Positions 34,245-46,930 of a stretch of DNA of 64,000 nucleotides are shown here, piece by piece. This DNA is from Prunus persica (lineage: Eukaryota; Streptophyta; Magnoliopsida; Rosales; Rosaceae): assembly GCF_000346465.2 (NCBI RefSeq), contig NC_034013.1, forward strand, positions 7,998,216 through 8,062,215. Direction: 5' to 3'. Both the position numbers and the translations under genes were made by a program. How positions within the stretch are numbered: position 1 is the stretch's first letter; each line of letters begins with the position of its first letter. The notes beneath the pieces are model-generated. The model was not told the origin of the DNA and did no database searches. It worked only from the letters and a program-made list of their open reading frames with translations.

Positions 34245-34980
34245 CGTTTGATTCGGGCCCAAATGTAGGCGTCATCTTAGGCTTGTGAGCCCATGGGCTG
34301 ATGGGGGCCCGCCTAGCCCATCAAGAAAAAGCCCGACTCTGCCCTGCCCGTTGTTGAGTGAACCGGGCTTGGGCTTAGGTGTCTAAAGCCTGGCCCTGCT
34401 TATAGGCCCAGCCAGCCATAAAAGCCCGGCCCACGGGCTCACATACATATACATAAATAAATAAATAAATACATACATATATATGTATATATACCCAAGT
34501 TAAATGAAAGATGGAAAAAATTATTATCAATTATCATTGTAAGAACTTAAAAAAAATGAAGTATGGGATAAAATATGAGTTTATTAATATGGCGGTTGTA
34601 TAACTATATCTTTATATTTATGGGGAAAAAAAAAAGAAAAGGAGAACTATGAAGTTATGAACAAAGAAAAAAGTGGAGACATAAACATATAGACAAATGT
34701 AAATAGAGAACTTTGAAAAAAAATGGAAACATAGAAAGAAAAAAAAATTAACAAAAAAATCCATATAAAAAAAGACAAAATGAAGTAGGCCTATTTAGGC
34801 CTGGCTCGGCCCGATGGGCTTTTTCAAGTCTGGCTCATGGGATGGGCTTGGGCTTTGAATTTTCTAAAAAAAACTCAGCCTGTTATTTTCTTTACTCTTT
34901 AAAGCCCGGCCTGATCCAGCCCAAGCCCATTAAATGTGGGCCGGGATAACCCGGCCCAGCCCATTGACGAGGCCTACCCA
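34245..34980. mobile_element. Nested GC-rich foldback element
   Basis: Arms of about 180 bp rich in GGGCC and GCCCGG (34255-34440 and 34790-34975) are inverted to each other. Between them lies an A-rich core with ACATA/AAATA simple repeats (34440-34490). It lies inside the long-TIR element. It resembles non-autonomous hAT-like families with GGGCCGGGCTT ends. Confidence 0.45.
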
Positions 34981-35326
34981 AACACAGCTGCACGCGTTGC
35001 CATCCCCCAAGACGATGAAGCCATATCGCCAAATTAAACCCAAATCGTCGATTCCTCTACAGAGTACAGAAAAAAGAACCAAAAAAATAACTTCTCTGTC
35101 CATTGCCAAAAGCCTTCGATTCATGTGGATAGCAGAGGTAAAGGGAATTGAATCTTGAAAGTTCAAGTTGCATTTTCAACTTCATTTCACACCTGCATTT
35201 TCAACTTTACTTCTCTCATTTCAAAATGTAAAGGTTTACAACTTCATTACAGATAGGGCGTAACTTACATTTCATTACAATGTTATCATACAAACATCCT
35301 TTGCAAAACAATGACTAAGACAGAGC

Positions 35327-35595
35327 CTAAAATTCTAGTTCTAGCCTAACATTTTTGTTAGGTACATGCTTTTTCGAGCCCTCACCAAACAACACCAACA
35401 AAAGCACCAAAATTGTGACCCATGAACCCAGCAGCACTACCCACATAACCCTCCCTCTTGTCGCCACTTTTCTTTGCAACTCCTCATGCCTTTTCACATT
35501 TCTCAGCAACCTAGGAATAACAGTGCTCGACCTTTCACACATTTGGGGATCAATCCACTGAAAGAAGTTGCACCCTTGTTCTCTCCGTACATTAC
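35327..35595 (-). pseudogene. GRF zinc finger plus membrane segment, truncated
   Basis: Read on the minus strand, it begins with a broken GRF finger (GCNFFQWIDPQMCER) and continues in a basic helix (RLLRNVKRHEELQRKV). It ends in a membrane segment (WVVLLGSWVTILVLLLVLF) and a short tail, stopping at 35327. Small plant GRF-finger proteins with this layout are common. The first half of the finger, with its other Cys residues, is absent or lost behind stops upstream. The frame lies within the long-TIR element and looks like a captured piece. Confidence 0.55.
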
Positions 35596-35955
35596 ATCAA
35601 ACCCGCATCACTTTCTAACCCAGATCCACAACCAAAAAAATATAAAAAGACAAAAAAAAAAAGAAGAGAAATTCCAAAAGACAAAAATGGAGGTGATGAA
35701 ATTAGGAATTCGACGATTTTGGGGCTCAGAGACCTTTTATTTTGTCTGAACGGCTCAAGTCAAAAGATGACCTTTTAAATGCTCCACGTCAACAACTCCT
35801 TCTTATCACTTAATGAGGTTCCTGACGGACTGAGTGACAAAGGATGTTTTATGAAAGGATTCACAAAGTTACTGGCCAAACGGGTCAACAAAGGTTGGGT
35901 ACGAGTTTGTAATGACCCCTATAGGTTGGGGGGTTTATTGTAGTTGAGGCTAATT

Positions 35956-38900
35956 TTTTCTTAACCTACAAAACATAGTTTAATTACCTCCAATAGCCCA
36001 ATTAACAATGGAAATCCTTGATACGTAAGAACTTTACATTTGTATTGTTCAATATAAACCTACTACAAGTTGTAGTACATACTGCATGGTTTGTGAAATT
36101 CTGTGTACCATGGTGCAAGCATTGTAAGAATTTGGGAGTCATTGTGGGAGGACCTCGGGTAGGTAATGGAAGGCGAAGATGAAATAGAGATTGGGGTAGT
36201 TGATTGCGGTACAAGTAAACCAGTATGTTCAAAAGTTGACATTGCTGTTCTATGATGAAGAAGAAGTTGCAAAATATCAAGGGCAGGGCCGAGGGAGGGA
36301 CGTTGAATCATTTAAGAATTGTCTTAGAAAAAGCTGAAAAGGCAGCTACAAAGGCACAGCTTGACTATCAGACTTCTTGCGAAAACACACTTTGAAGAAC
36401 ATGATCATACCATCATGGTGAATAGTCTATTTACCATGTGGTTGGCATTTCCTAACCACTATGCTTTTCTTTACTAAAAAAAGAAGAAAAAACTTAAATC
36501 TTCACCACTTAAAAAGCTTCTAACACGCATGGGCGGGTCTACACATAGTGATTTGATAAATGCATTCCAACACTTTTTCATCTTTGTCAAATCCTGGGCA
36601 ACTAAAATGATAAATGCAATCAAGAAGCAAATCATGTAACAAACTTTCAACTTGTAATGACAGCATAACTGACATAAAGAGCAATGTCATCATCAATACA
36701 TGAGGAGAAGCAGAAGCAGTAGGTATATATAGAATTATAAATAGTATCTCTTTTCTACTTCTGCCATTGTTTCTCTTAAATCTAAGTTTTCACTGACCTT
36801 CTTCGGGTCGATTCGTATTTTTCTTCTTTCTTACCATAAATGGATATGAGTGGATGAAATTTGTTTTATGAAATTCCTTTGCTCATGATCTTTCATTATG
36901 TGCCATAAGCAACAAGAAACTTTGTTTCCACAAAATATGCTGCGATGCACCACGCAGTCTATGCTTCATTAGATTCATCACTCTTTGCAAACTATTGCAG
37001 TTACCTGTTCCTCAAATCTCAAAGCAAATTACAGCTTACATTCATACTGCAGCTGGTCCCTTCCTGTTGATGCCTTTTTCATACAAGTATTAATATCATG
37101 TGCAGTTTCTTGTTCAAATCCCACTTAAGCCTTTCCCTTTTCTGGTTTTGAAGAATATTCAAATATTTGAGCAAGGAAATCACTACAGAGTACAAATATA
37201 TAATTGGTTCGCCAAAGTCTTAAATTGAAGTGCTTCAATTTAGGATTATCGATTGTTGAATCCTCGAAGATGGACGCCTATAGAACTACGAGCACAAGAG
37301 TAGGGGCGAAATCTGTCTTTAAGACATTGCAATTCTTGCAAGCCTCAATCATTAAGGTTGTCAGTATTTCTACACATTTGTGTTTGTTGATTTACATTAA
37401 TTCCATGTAAATTTGTTCTATATTTGATGATTAAAATTTTGTTAAGAATTATTAAAATTAAAATTCATATTTGTTATTGTTCCACCCGTCCAACTTGAAA
37501 GGACATAAACCGGTTCTGCATGTTGAATCCATTTGAGATTTCTTGTTCTACGGTTCATGCAGTGAAGAGTTGTTATTTATTTATATATTTCATAAAGTGA
37601 AGTAACTAGAAACTGAATATACAAGTTTTCGAATGAACACTTGCGACTGTTTGTAGACTTGTGTTCATTTTTGGACCTCCATAGAGTGGTGAATCAGACA
37701 TTTGTTGTCCCTTTTTATGAGTTAGCAAGAACTAGGCCCAAAGTATCCCGAAGGAGAAGCAAGTCCTAGGGGAGTACTCTGTTGTGTTTCCAGCGGCTGC
37801 GTGTTTTGTGTTGACATTTTCGACAGCTCTGAAAATGGATGAAGATGATTTGCTGATGCTGAACGGAGATTGTTTGAGCTTGGCATGAGAGCTTGGAGTG
37901 TGGGAGCTAAAGACCCACAAGTTTAGCAAGTGAGAATTAATGCATGTGTTTGGCTTGGTGTTGGATATACTTGAGTTTGGGTGTTGAAAACTTCTTGTCT
38001 GAAGCTCTGGTTATGGTGGTTTAAGAGTTTCAAGAGAAGGAGAATGAAAGGAAAAGCTTGAGGCTTGAAGGCTGTGGTGTTTATAGCTTGGCAAAGTATG
38101 AGGAGGAGGGAAAAGCTTGGAGTTATGCTTGGTGAGGCTTTATAGGGAAACTGAAGGATTTGAAGGTTGAGAAAGTAGGAAAAATGGTTGTGATGGCTGT
38201 TGGGGTGCTTGCAGCAGCCGAGAGATTTGGTCGATGGTCGCTGGGATATTTGCAGCAACCAAAGGATGGAGGTTGATGGCTCAGGAATGACTGTGATGGC
38301 TGTTAGAATGCTTGCAGCAGCCAATTGATATATCTATATCATCATAACGGGAAGATCATACACTTGCAAATGTTTTCATTGAATTTTTTCCAAATTTTTA
38401 TTTATTGGATATTAAAAATAACTTTTTGGGCCTAAAACCTAGGAAGGAAAGAAGTCCAATGATTAAGTCTGTGTCGGTTTCCCAAGTCTATATAAGAGGT
38501 AGAAACCTTCGAACTTTTCATCAAAGAAATCAGTGGAGCAGCAGCCCTATTCTGGAGCAAGGTGTCTCACCGGGCTAGCAATATTTGAAGTACAGGCCAA
38601 GTCCTTCTTTTCTTCGAATAGAAAGAGAAGAGTTGGACCGAATTTCAAATGTAGCTACCTTGGATGACTTTCAACTGCCGATGACGAGAAGCATAGCTAG
38701 GTATTGAGTTGAGGTATGTATATGATTCTCAACTTGAAGTTGATGTTGGTTTCAATGAATCTTGAGACTCTTGGTTTTTCAACCTAATGCAATAGTTTTG
38801 TTTTTCCTGGTTTAAGTTGTTCTTTCTTGGATTTTAACACTTGGGAATCTGAAAATGCTTATTTGGTTCAAGTTGTTCTTGCTTGTCATAGCATGATATT

Positions 38901-38993
38901 ATTTATGATTTCTTTGAGCCTTCTGGCTCTAATATTAGTTGGCTTATTATATTCCCTTTCTTCTTGTATGGAGGTGTATTTGGTTAACAGAAA
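35956..38993. other. Intergenic, no gene supported
   Basis: Short open frames only. At 38190-38325 a motif like GATGGCTGTTGGGGTGCTTG followed by CAGCAGCC occurs three times with changes. A TATATAAGAGG promoter-like sequence is at about 38490, but no coding exon follows that I can recognise. Confidence 0.45.
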
Positions 38994-39340
38994 CTAGATT
39001 GCATGCAGTTTCTTGAAAACAGTTTCCACAGAATGGAAGTCAACATCATTACCATAACTCTGCCCTCCATACTGCACATAAAGGTACTCTTTTGGAGATG
39101 AGGATGGGGGCAAAATTTGTAAGATTTCAGGTATGTCTGATGTGGAGGGTGAAGGTATGTCTTTTTTCTTCAGAGAATAGTAAACATCTTCTATAAGAAG
39201 TCAAATAATATCAGGGTCGATAGATGCAAGATCTCGAAGGGCATTTACAGATGCATCACGGAGACTTTGAAGGGCTTTAAATATATTTCCACATTGCACC
39301 AATAATAAAAACATAGATTTCTCTGTAGGCCTATCTTTTG
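38994..39340 (-). pseudogene. Gene fragment, ARM-repeat (TTI1-like?) C-terminus
   Basis: On the minus strand a coherent reading runs from about 39330 (LLVQCGNIFKALQSL, DASVNALRDLASIDPDII). It crosses one TGA at about 39208-39210, and goes on (LLIEDVYYSLKKKD, KEYLYVQYGGQSYG) to a TAG at 38994-38996. Codon use and composition look like a real protein tail. It reminds me of plant TTI1-type ARM-repeat proteins, but that identification is from memory and weak. The rest of the gene is absent, so this is a broken fragment. Confidence 0.45.
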
Positions 39341-39552
39341 AGGTACTCTTTGTGAAAATCCCACATCGAAAATCCACTCTTATAAAGGTGTTTATAAACA
39401 AAGCATTATGATAGTTTGTTAAGTGTGGTTAACATTGGAGAGTTGGGCTAATGGACTTGGCTATAGCTCGGCTTTGGATTCGGCTTTCATTAATTAATAA
39501 TTATATTAATTAAAGACTCGGGCCTTGGGGCTGTAGAGGAATTTAATTAAGA
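39341..39552. other. Possible LTR or promoter remnant
   Basis: The sequence TCCCACATCGAAAATCCACTC, then a stretch rich in ATTAATTAAT and GACTCGGGCC, has the look of a plant LTR promoter remnant. Neither a partner copy nor a terminal signature is visible. Confidence 0.3.
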
Positions 39553-39792
39553 CACCCAAACGAAAAAAAGTAATTTATTTTTTTGACGTCCATTGAACTC
39601 CAAGCATATACTATTTATTAAGTCATTTGTGAAATCGGTAACTCATAAAGAAATAATAATTAAAACGTCATTACTAACAGTACAGCCGGGAGGCTATACT
39701 ATTTTTTAAACAAATTAGGAAAAATGAGTACAGCCGGGCGGCTATACTATTTTTTATAAAAAAAAAAAATTAGTAAAAACGAGTACGGCACA
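39553..39792. repeat. Tandem array, first part of unit 1
   Basis: CACCCAAACGAAAAAAAG at 39553 starts the same sequence that recurs at 56483 and later. It includes the TATTAAGTCATTTGTGAAATC block and two CGGCTATACTA palindromes. It is cut at 39792 by the solo LTR and resumes at 55129. Confidence 0.85.
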
Positions 39793-39798
39793 TGGCGT

Positions 39799-41340
39799 CA
39801 CTACTACAAAAAAGCAAAAAGACGACGGTAAATCACCGTCGTGTATTCGGTTTTTCAATGGTCGTGGAATCCACCGTCATCTTTTCCCTGATAAATCACG
39901 ATGCTAAATCACCGTCGTTGTTAAAATATACAACGTCATCAACAAATACAAAACGACGTCTTTGTACTGCAAAAAGATCTAAAAAAGCAGTCGAGGATGA
40001 GAATAGACGACCAACTCTCTAAAAAAACCGTCGTTAAAAAGGAAAAATATGACACATATTAAGAGAACAAAGCCGCAAGATAGACATACAACGACGAAAA
40101 TAAAAATACGACGCCGTTAAATATCATTTTCACGACAATAAAAAATTTGACGTCTTTAAAGACATTAGAAGACGACGTTATTGAAACCTACTACGTCGCA
40201 TATATAAAAACAGCCGTCGTAAAATTAATTTTCCACTTCGATTTTTCGATAAAAGATGACGTGGAAATAGTTGTCAGTGTCATTATTTACGACGTATGTA
40301 TTTATAGAGTAGACGTTGAAAAACGAAACAACGTCGGTTACAAATATATGAGAGTCGTATTACAAAATTTATACGTCATATTTTCAGAAACAAACAACGA
40401 CGATAAATATTAGACGTTGTTAAATAAAACAACGTCGGCAAACAATAAAAACAGACGTGTTTAGTCTGCTAAAGTTCTAGAAAATAGTCGAGGATGAGAA
40501 TAGACGACCAACTCAAACAAATCACCGTCGTTAAAAAGGAAAAATATGACACATGTTAAAAGAACAAGGCCGCAAGATATACATACAACGACGACAACTA
40601 AAATACAACGCCGTTAAATATAATTTACACGACAAGAAAAAATATGATGTCTTTAAATACATGAGAAGACGACGTTATTGAAATATACTACGTCTCTTAT
40701 TTACAAACAACCGTCGTGAAATAAATTTTCCACTTCGATTTTTCTAAAAAAGATGACGTGGAAATAGTTGTCAGTGTCATTATTTACGACGTATGTATTT
40801 ATACAGTTGACGTTGAAATGCGAAACAACGTCGGTGTCATTTATATAGTCGACGTTGTATTTATATCTATCATCATTACTCACGACGCACTTAATAATAT
40901 AGACGACGTTGAACTTCTAAACAACGTCGGTTTTAAATAAATGAGAGCCGTATTACAGAACATATAGACGGCGTTGATTATGATGAGAGCCGTATTACAA
41001 ATAACGTCGTTTAATTGTTATTAGACGGCGGTTATAATGAATTTCCGTCGGAATTCATTTCGTTCCTCTTCGTTTATAAAAGAACTTGCGACGTGGAAAA
41101 TGTATGATGACGTCGTATTTTTTAACGTTCAGATTATATATCTCGTTTTTTAGACGTCGGTATTATGGGATTGGAGTCGTGTTATTTTGAATTACATGGC
41201 GGTTCTTAATCCTTCCCCGACGTGATATCCTGAATAATTGCTTCACAATTGCGTCGTGGTTCTTCATTGTTACGTTGCTTTAAGACGTCGGTAAATATGC
41301 TGAATAACTGGTTCACAATAACGTCGTGTTTTATTTGAAC
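39799..41340. repeat. Subterminal motif array, left end of B
   Basis: Dense CGACG/CGTCG pentamers in AT-rich DNA, often 20-21 bp apart, the reverse complement of the array in element A. This is the probable binding region for the element's proteins. Open frames listed by translation here are repeat artefacts. Confidence 0.85.
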
Positions 41341-41410
41341 GTAGAAAGTGAAGAAATCACATTACAATATATTACAAAATTAATGTCATACACTGCCAAT
41401 TACATAAGCA

Positions 41411-44400
41411 TCATTCAATCCATATATCTTCACACCCATCTCGTATATTTTGACCGCCTAACTCACCCACCAGTTCATCAAATGTGTCAACATTTGGCAT
41501 CCCTCTAGTAAATGGCTCACACTCAATTATCACATCACCTAAGACTTCATCACCAATAACATCATTATATTCTCTATTAGGCATTGATAACACTACCGAC
41601 CAACCACGATGCATCGGGTCGTCAACAAAAAATATTTGTTTGACTTGAGAAGCCAAAACAAATTGGTCATTCCTATGTCCAATTTTACTCAAATCTACAA
41701 GGGTAAATCCAAGTTCGTCGACTACAAGACCAGAACTATCTATCCAATCACACCTAAAGACTAGGATTGTAAACTTTTGGTAGTCAAGGTCCCAAATTTC
41801 TTGAATGACACCATAGAAACCCATATTTGAGAGAATTGGGTTTTTATCCTTGACACTAGCAACTTGCATGGTATGTGCAAGTAAATAAACTCCACTATTT
41901 TGAGTTGTCCGCACATCATCTTGTGCCTTGATATTGAATTTAATACCTTTAATAAGATAACTCCTATATAATGGCACTGACATGTTTGGACCAGCTGCTA
42001 GCCACCTTAAATTTTCTGATACGCCATGATTGTCTTCCTCAAGTTCACTTTGAACCTGCAAATTAATCATATCTTAATTCAATCTAACATATAAATAAGA
42101 AGAAAATTAAAAGAGAAATATGTTATTCAACAACATATACCTTGAAGCGTAGCCATTGAATGAAAGTGCTATTGTGCTTATCCTGCAGCCACTTTGTTCT
42201 CTTTCTAAATTTTGGATAAGCAATCTTGATGTGGATCATATGTTGCCTACATGACACGAAAAATTCAAGCATTACGGTCCCAAATATAGAAGATAAACAT
42301 AAGAAATAATTTAAAATGGAAACTTAAAGAATAAAGCTCATACGTACTCGATATAAGGTAGGACTTCCTCCGTATTCTCCAAGACATATAGATGTGCTTG
42401 ATTCAACAGGTCCTGATCAACTACGCTCACTGTGCAACCTGATAATGGCTTTGAAAGTCCCATCTTTTGGCTTGAAGGCACTCCAACTGTACTAACATCA
42501 GATAAATGCTGAGTACAAAACTCTACCGCTTCTTCAGCTATATACCGCTCAGCAATGCAACCTTCGGGACGAGTACGATTCTGAACATACCCCTTCAGCA
42601 CTTTCATATATCTTTCAAACGGATACATCCACCTAAAATATACTGGCCCACATAGGCGAACTTCTCTGACAAGATGTACTACTAGATGAACCATGATATC
42701 AAAGAATGAAGGGGGAAAGTACTTCTCAAGCAAACATAGAGTAACTACTACATCTTCTTCCAACTTATCTAGCTTGGAAACATCAACAGTCTTTGCACAT
42801 ATAGCATTGAAGAAGAAGCACAAACGAGTTATTGCATACCTTGCAGGCTTCTCCAAAACAGAACGAATTGCCACAGGGAGCAATTGTTGCATTAAGGTAT
42901 GACAATCATGTGATTTAAGGCCAAGAAGTCTTGAATCTTGTAAAGATACAAGATTTTTAATATTTGAAGAATAACCTTCAGGGACCTTCATACCATAGAA
43001 AGAATTGCAAACCTCTCTCTTCTCTGCTCTTGACAAATTCCAAGGCCCAGGAGGCAAACGAGTACGTCTTTCTCCATACTCGGGTTGCAAATCAGTTTTG
43101 ACCCCCATGTTCAATAAATCTAATCGAGCAGCAATCCCATCTTTATTTTTTCCAGGGATCTCCAGCAATGTACCAATGATACTATCGCAAACATTCTTCT
43201 CAATGTGCATAACATCTAGGGCATGCCTCACAGGAAGGTATTTCCAATACTCGAGATCAAAGAATATTGATTTCTTCTTCCAACAAACTCTGTCACCATT
43301 TTCAACCATATGCAGCACTTCTTCTCCGGTTAATGGCTCGGGAGGTATGCCATATTCAGGTTTCCCATTAAAAGCTGCACGTTGCCTCCTATATGGATGA
43401 TTGATTGGTAACCATTTTCTATGCCCAATGTAACAAATTTTGTGGCCATTTTTCAACCTGTGACTAGGTGTATCATCGCCGCATATTGGACAAGCTTTAT
43501 ATCCTTTAACAACACAACCAGATAAGTTTCCATAGGCGGGGAAATCATTAATTGTCCACATTAATGCAGCTCTGAGTGTAAAGTATTCTCCATTATGTGC
43601 ATCATACACTCCTCTAATCCCAACCCACAAGGATTTTAAATCATCAATCAAAGGCTCCAAGTAGACGTCTATATCATTTCCGGGTTGTTTAGGACCGGAA
43701 ATCAATAAGGTTAACATCATGAACTTTCGTTTCATGCACAGCCATGGAGGGAGATTATATGTAACTAAGATAACCGGCCAACAACTATATCTGCTACTTA
43801 GAGAACTGTGGGGATTGAATCCATCAGATGAAAGAGCCAATCTCAAGTTTCTCGGCTCATTACCAAACTCAGGCCATTTATCATCAAGAAGTTTCCAAGA
43901 CGGGGAATCCGCCGGATGAGACATCTGACCGTCAATTGATTTTCTAGCAGCATGCCACCAAGTCAAACTCTTAGCTATCTAATGTGATTGAAACATCCTT
44001 TTAAACCTTGGAATTGGGGGAAAATACCACACCACCTTCGCTGGCACACCCTCTTTCAAGATTGAATCTTTGCCTTCCTTCCACCTTGAGATACCACAAG
44101 TAGGACAATTAGTTGAATCCTCATACTCCTTCCTATACAAGATGCAATCATTGGGGCATGCGTGCATTTTCTCATAACTCAGCCCCAATGCACACAAAGT
44201 CTTTTTAGCCTCATACATGGAGGTTGGTATTGTATTTCCTTCTGGAAGCAAATCGCCTTGAAGTATCAATAATTCTGTAAAACAGACATCACTCATCCCA
44301 TGTTTTGCCTTCAAATTATACAACTTCACTAATGCCGATAACTTCGTGTACTTTCTACAACCAGGGTACACTGGTTGATCTCCATCCCCAATCACATTGG

Positions 44401-44761
44401 CAAACTCATACGGATCCGAACCAAAATCACCAAAATTATTATCATCCATATCAATTTCTTCAGACACAAAACTGTACCTACTATGGCCATCATCTTCTTC
44501 AACATTTCTACTAGCATTAGTAGTTGCTTCCCAAGGTTCTCCGTGAAATGTCCAATTCTTATAGCTTTGGTCAATTCCATTAAAGTATAAGTGATCCCTT
44601 ATAATTCCAACCCCAAACAACTTCAAATTAACACATTTAACACATGGACAACGGATATGTGTTGTAGTTAGAAGATTTTCTACAGCAAAGTTCAAAAATG
44701 CTTCCACCCCAAATTCATATGCCTTCGATCTTCTATCCGAGTGCATCCATGACTTATCCAT
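41411..44761 (-). pseudogene. TNP2-like CACTA transposase of element B, one internal stop
   Basis: Three exons: 44761-42348, 42246-42141 and 42055-41411; phases agree, 1055 codons. The ATG at 44761 opens MDKSWMHSDRRSK, the usual start of the transposase-associated domain (CPCVKC). Next come the transposase_21 region (VTYNLPPWLCMKRKFMML, YKACPICG), a DUF4218-type region (SHDCHTLMQQLLPVAIR, FERYMKVLKGYVQNRTRPEG) and a DUF4216-type region at the end. A TAG at 43979-43981 interrupts the first exon between MFQSH and IAKSL; frame and similarity continue on both sides. Compared with element A, three residues in the last exon differ, all by C-to-T or G-to-A changes. Without read-through B cannot make full-length transposase and would depend on another copy. 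Confidence 0.9.
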
Positions 44762-44833
44762 CTCCGACACTATAACCTATTATCTATAATAAAGTGAAAA
44801 TACAGGCAATGACCATCACTATAGCAGATTATA

Positions 44834-45217
44834 NNNNNNNNNNNNNNNNNNNNNNNNNNNNNNNNNNNNNNNNNNNNNNNNNNNNNNNNNNNNNNNNNNN
44901 NNNNNNNNNNNNNNNNNNNNNNNNNNNNNNNNNNNNNNNNNNNNNNNNNNNNNNNNNNNNNNNNNNNNNNNNNNNNNNNNNNNNNNNNNNNNNNNNNNNN
45001 NNNNNNNNNNNNNNNNNNNNNNNNNNNNNNNNNNNNNNNNNNNNNNNNNNNNNNNNNNNNNNNNNNNNNNNNNNNNNNNNNNNNNNNNNNNNNNNNNNNN
45101 NNNNNNNNNNNNNNNNNNNNNNNNNNNNNNNNNNNNNNNNNNNNNNNNNNNNNNNNNNNNNNNNNNNNNNNNNNNNNNNNNNNNNNNNNNNNNNNNNNNN
45201 NNNNNNNNNNNNNNNNN
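44834..45217. other. Assembly gap (384 N)
   Basis: Unknown bases just upstream of the transposase ATG, in the likely promoter or leader of the gene. Open frames running through it are meaningless. Confidence 0.99.
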
Positions 45218-45247
45218 TTCCAATTCACATAACAGATAATGGTAATC

Positions 45248-45479
45248 CATGAACCCATTAAACAGAAAATCCATGAACCCATACCTATAAGCATTGGTGC
45301 ACTTTGCACCTTCTCCAGAGCGGAAAATGACAAGATCAAATAAAGGTGTCCTTTTGCTGGAAATCATTTGGAAGTTGGTGATGTGTCTTTTTGTGTTGAT
45401 TTCCAGCAAAAGTACACCTTTATTTGATCTTGTCATGAACCCATTAAACAGAAAATCCATGAACCCATACCTATAAGCA
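45248..45479. repeat. Hairpin between 46-bp direct repeats
   Basis: TGACAAGATCAAATAAAGG at 45328 onward is inverted at 45397-45435, giving arms of about 39 bp around a 30-base loop. A 46-bp sequence (CATGAACCCATTAAACAGAA...) stands directly repeated at 45248-45293 and 45434-45479. The structure adjoins the assembly gap and probably caused it. Confidence 0.85.
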
Positions 45480-46930
45480 CATTATTAACAGATCGCAAAG
45501 CATATACCTAAAACCCTTTAACAAAACAACCTAATATCATTCAATGAATTTACAAGGGGAAGATAGGGTTTGTACTTACAGGTTGGACGAGCTCACAGAT
45601 TCGACGGAGCCTGGAGAGTGCAACTTTTAATTAGAGCAGAAGTGAGAGAGCGAAATGTTATGTCGCGCGAAATCTGAAAATTTTAGGTTTCAGGGTTCGA
45701 AGTATAAGAATAAGAGCCAAATCTAAAAAAATTTAGGTCGCGCGAAAATTTTTAGAGTTCGCGCGTTTTAAAACGTCGAAAGAAAAACCAAGGCGAAAGT
45801 TCTACACGTACCGACGTAAATTTAATATTCCACGACGGAAACTTCATTTTTCGGATTAAGAACGTAAGGCCGTTCATTTTGAAGCTTCATTTTTCGGATT
45901 AATTTTAAATTTATTTTGAATTTTTTATATAACGACGACTGAAAAACCACGTCGGTGTTAAGAAATTAAAGACGTTGTAAATTATATAAACCGACTTACA
46001 TATTAAAATGACGTCGTTTAAAGCGTAAACCATGTCGTATGTTTTTCTGTACGACGTAAAATATGTATTCCACGACGCAACCACCGTCGTTAAAAATTAA
46101 TACCCTAAACCCATAAAACTAAATTATACAATTTAAAAAATTAAGTTTATAAAAGGTTTTATGGTTTTAAAGCCTAACATATACCCTAGACTACCCAAAA
46201 ATTATACTTTAAAAATAAACCCCAATAAATAACAACCCTAATCTCTAAACCCTAGACTCTAAACCCTAAACCATAAAACTAGAAGTGATTTTATGACTCA
46301 TCAAAACAATTTTGTTTTGGATGGTCATTTTAAATTTTTGTTATTCAAAATGAATTTTTTCAAGGTTTATGTGGAAGAAAATATATCAATGACTTCATAG
46401 GAGTTGACTTTTCAATTTTCTGATTTATTTTAAATTTATTTTGAATATTTTGATATAAAAATAATAAAATATTCTTACCACAACAACAAACCACGTCGGT
46501 GTTAATAAATTGTAGACGTTGTAAATTGTAATAGACTACTAAGTCGTTAAAATGACGTCGTTAAAATGAGAAACCATGGCGGCTATTTAACTATACGACG
46601 TAAAATATATATATCAACGACTTAACCGCTGTCGTTACATAAACGTCGTCGATGATACCTTGAACCCTTAAGAAATTGAAGATGTTGTAAACCATAAACG
46701 ACTCAATTGTTCAAAGAACGTCGTCTAACTATATTTTTACGTCGTATTTGTTTAAAACACGAAACAACAAAATACGACGGTTTTTGACTTTATTAGGTCG
46801 TTGGAAAAGTATTACACGTCGGTTAAGCAATTTGTATGTTTGTTTTTTTTTTAATTTAAGAAAACCTCAACAAATTTTTACATTACATATTATAGAGAAA
46901 ATTTGTACATTATACATAAATATCAAGTGT
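45480..46930. other. Noncoding spacer between the two genes of B
   Basis: No gene. CGACG/CGTCG motifs occur at 45760-46090 and 46490-46800. Between them, 46100-46480 lacks them and has AACCCTAAACC-like stretches. It covers the transposase leader and the 3' flank of the Ulp1 gene. Confidence 0.6.

Larger units (their letters stand above)
34005..35955. mobile_element. Long-TIR element, Mutator-like (Pack-MULE type?)
   Basis: About 190-210 bp at 34016-34225 recur inverted at 35770-35947 (shared CCTATAGGGGTCATTACAAA and CAGGAACCTCATTAAGTGAT), with estimated 80% identity. Long inverted ends, a 1.95 kb size and host-like gene content without a transposase suggest a non-autonomous Mutator-like element. 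The target duplication was not resolved. Confidence 0.6.

Noticed and set aside
37732..38324. Minus-strand frames of 65 and 133 codons
   Set aside because: Low-complexity Ser, Leu and His composition, no motif, no supporting splice structure.
42693..43400. Plus-strand frames opposite the CACTA transposase
   Set aside because: Shadows of the transposase exon; no independent motifs.
44770..45460. Open frames running through the N gap
   Set aside because: They are products of unknown bases translated as X.
46240..46275. Interstitial telomere repeat (AACCCTAAACC)
   Set aside because: Only about two imperfect CCCTAAA units occur in CT-rich drift; too short to call.
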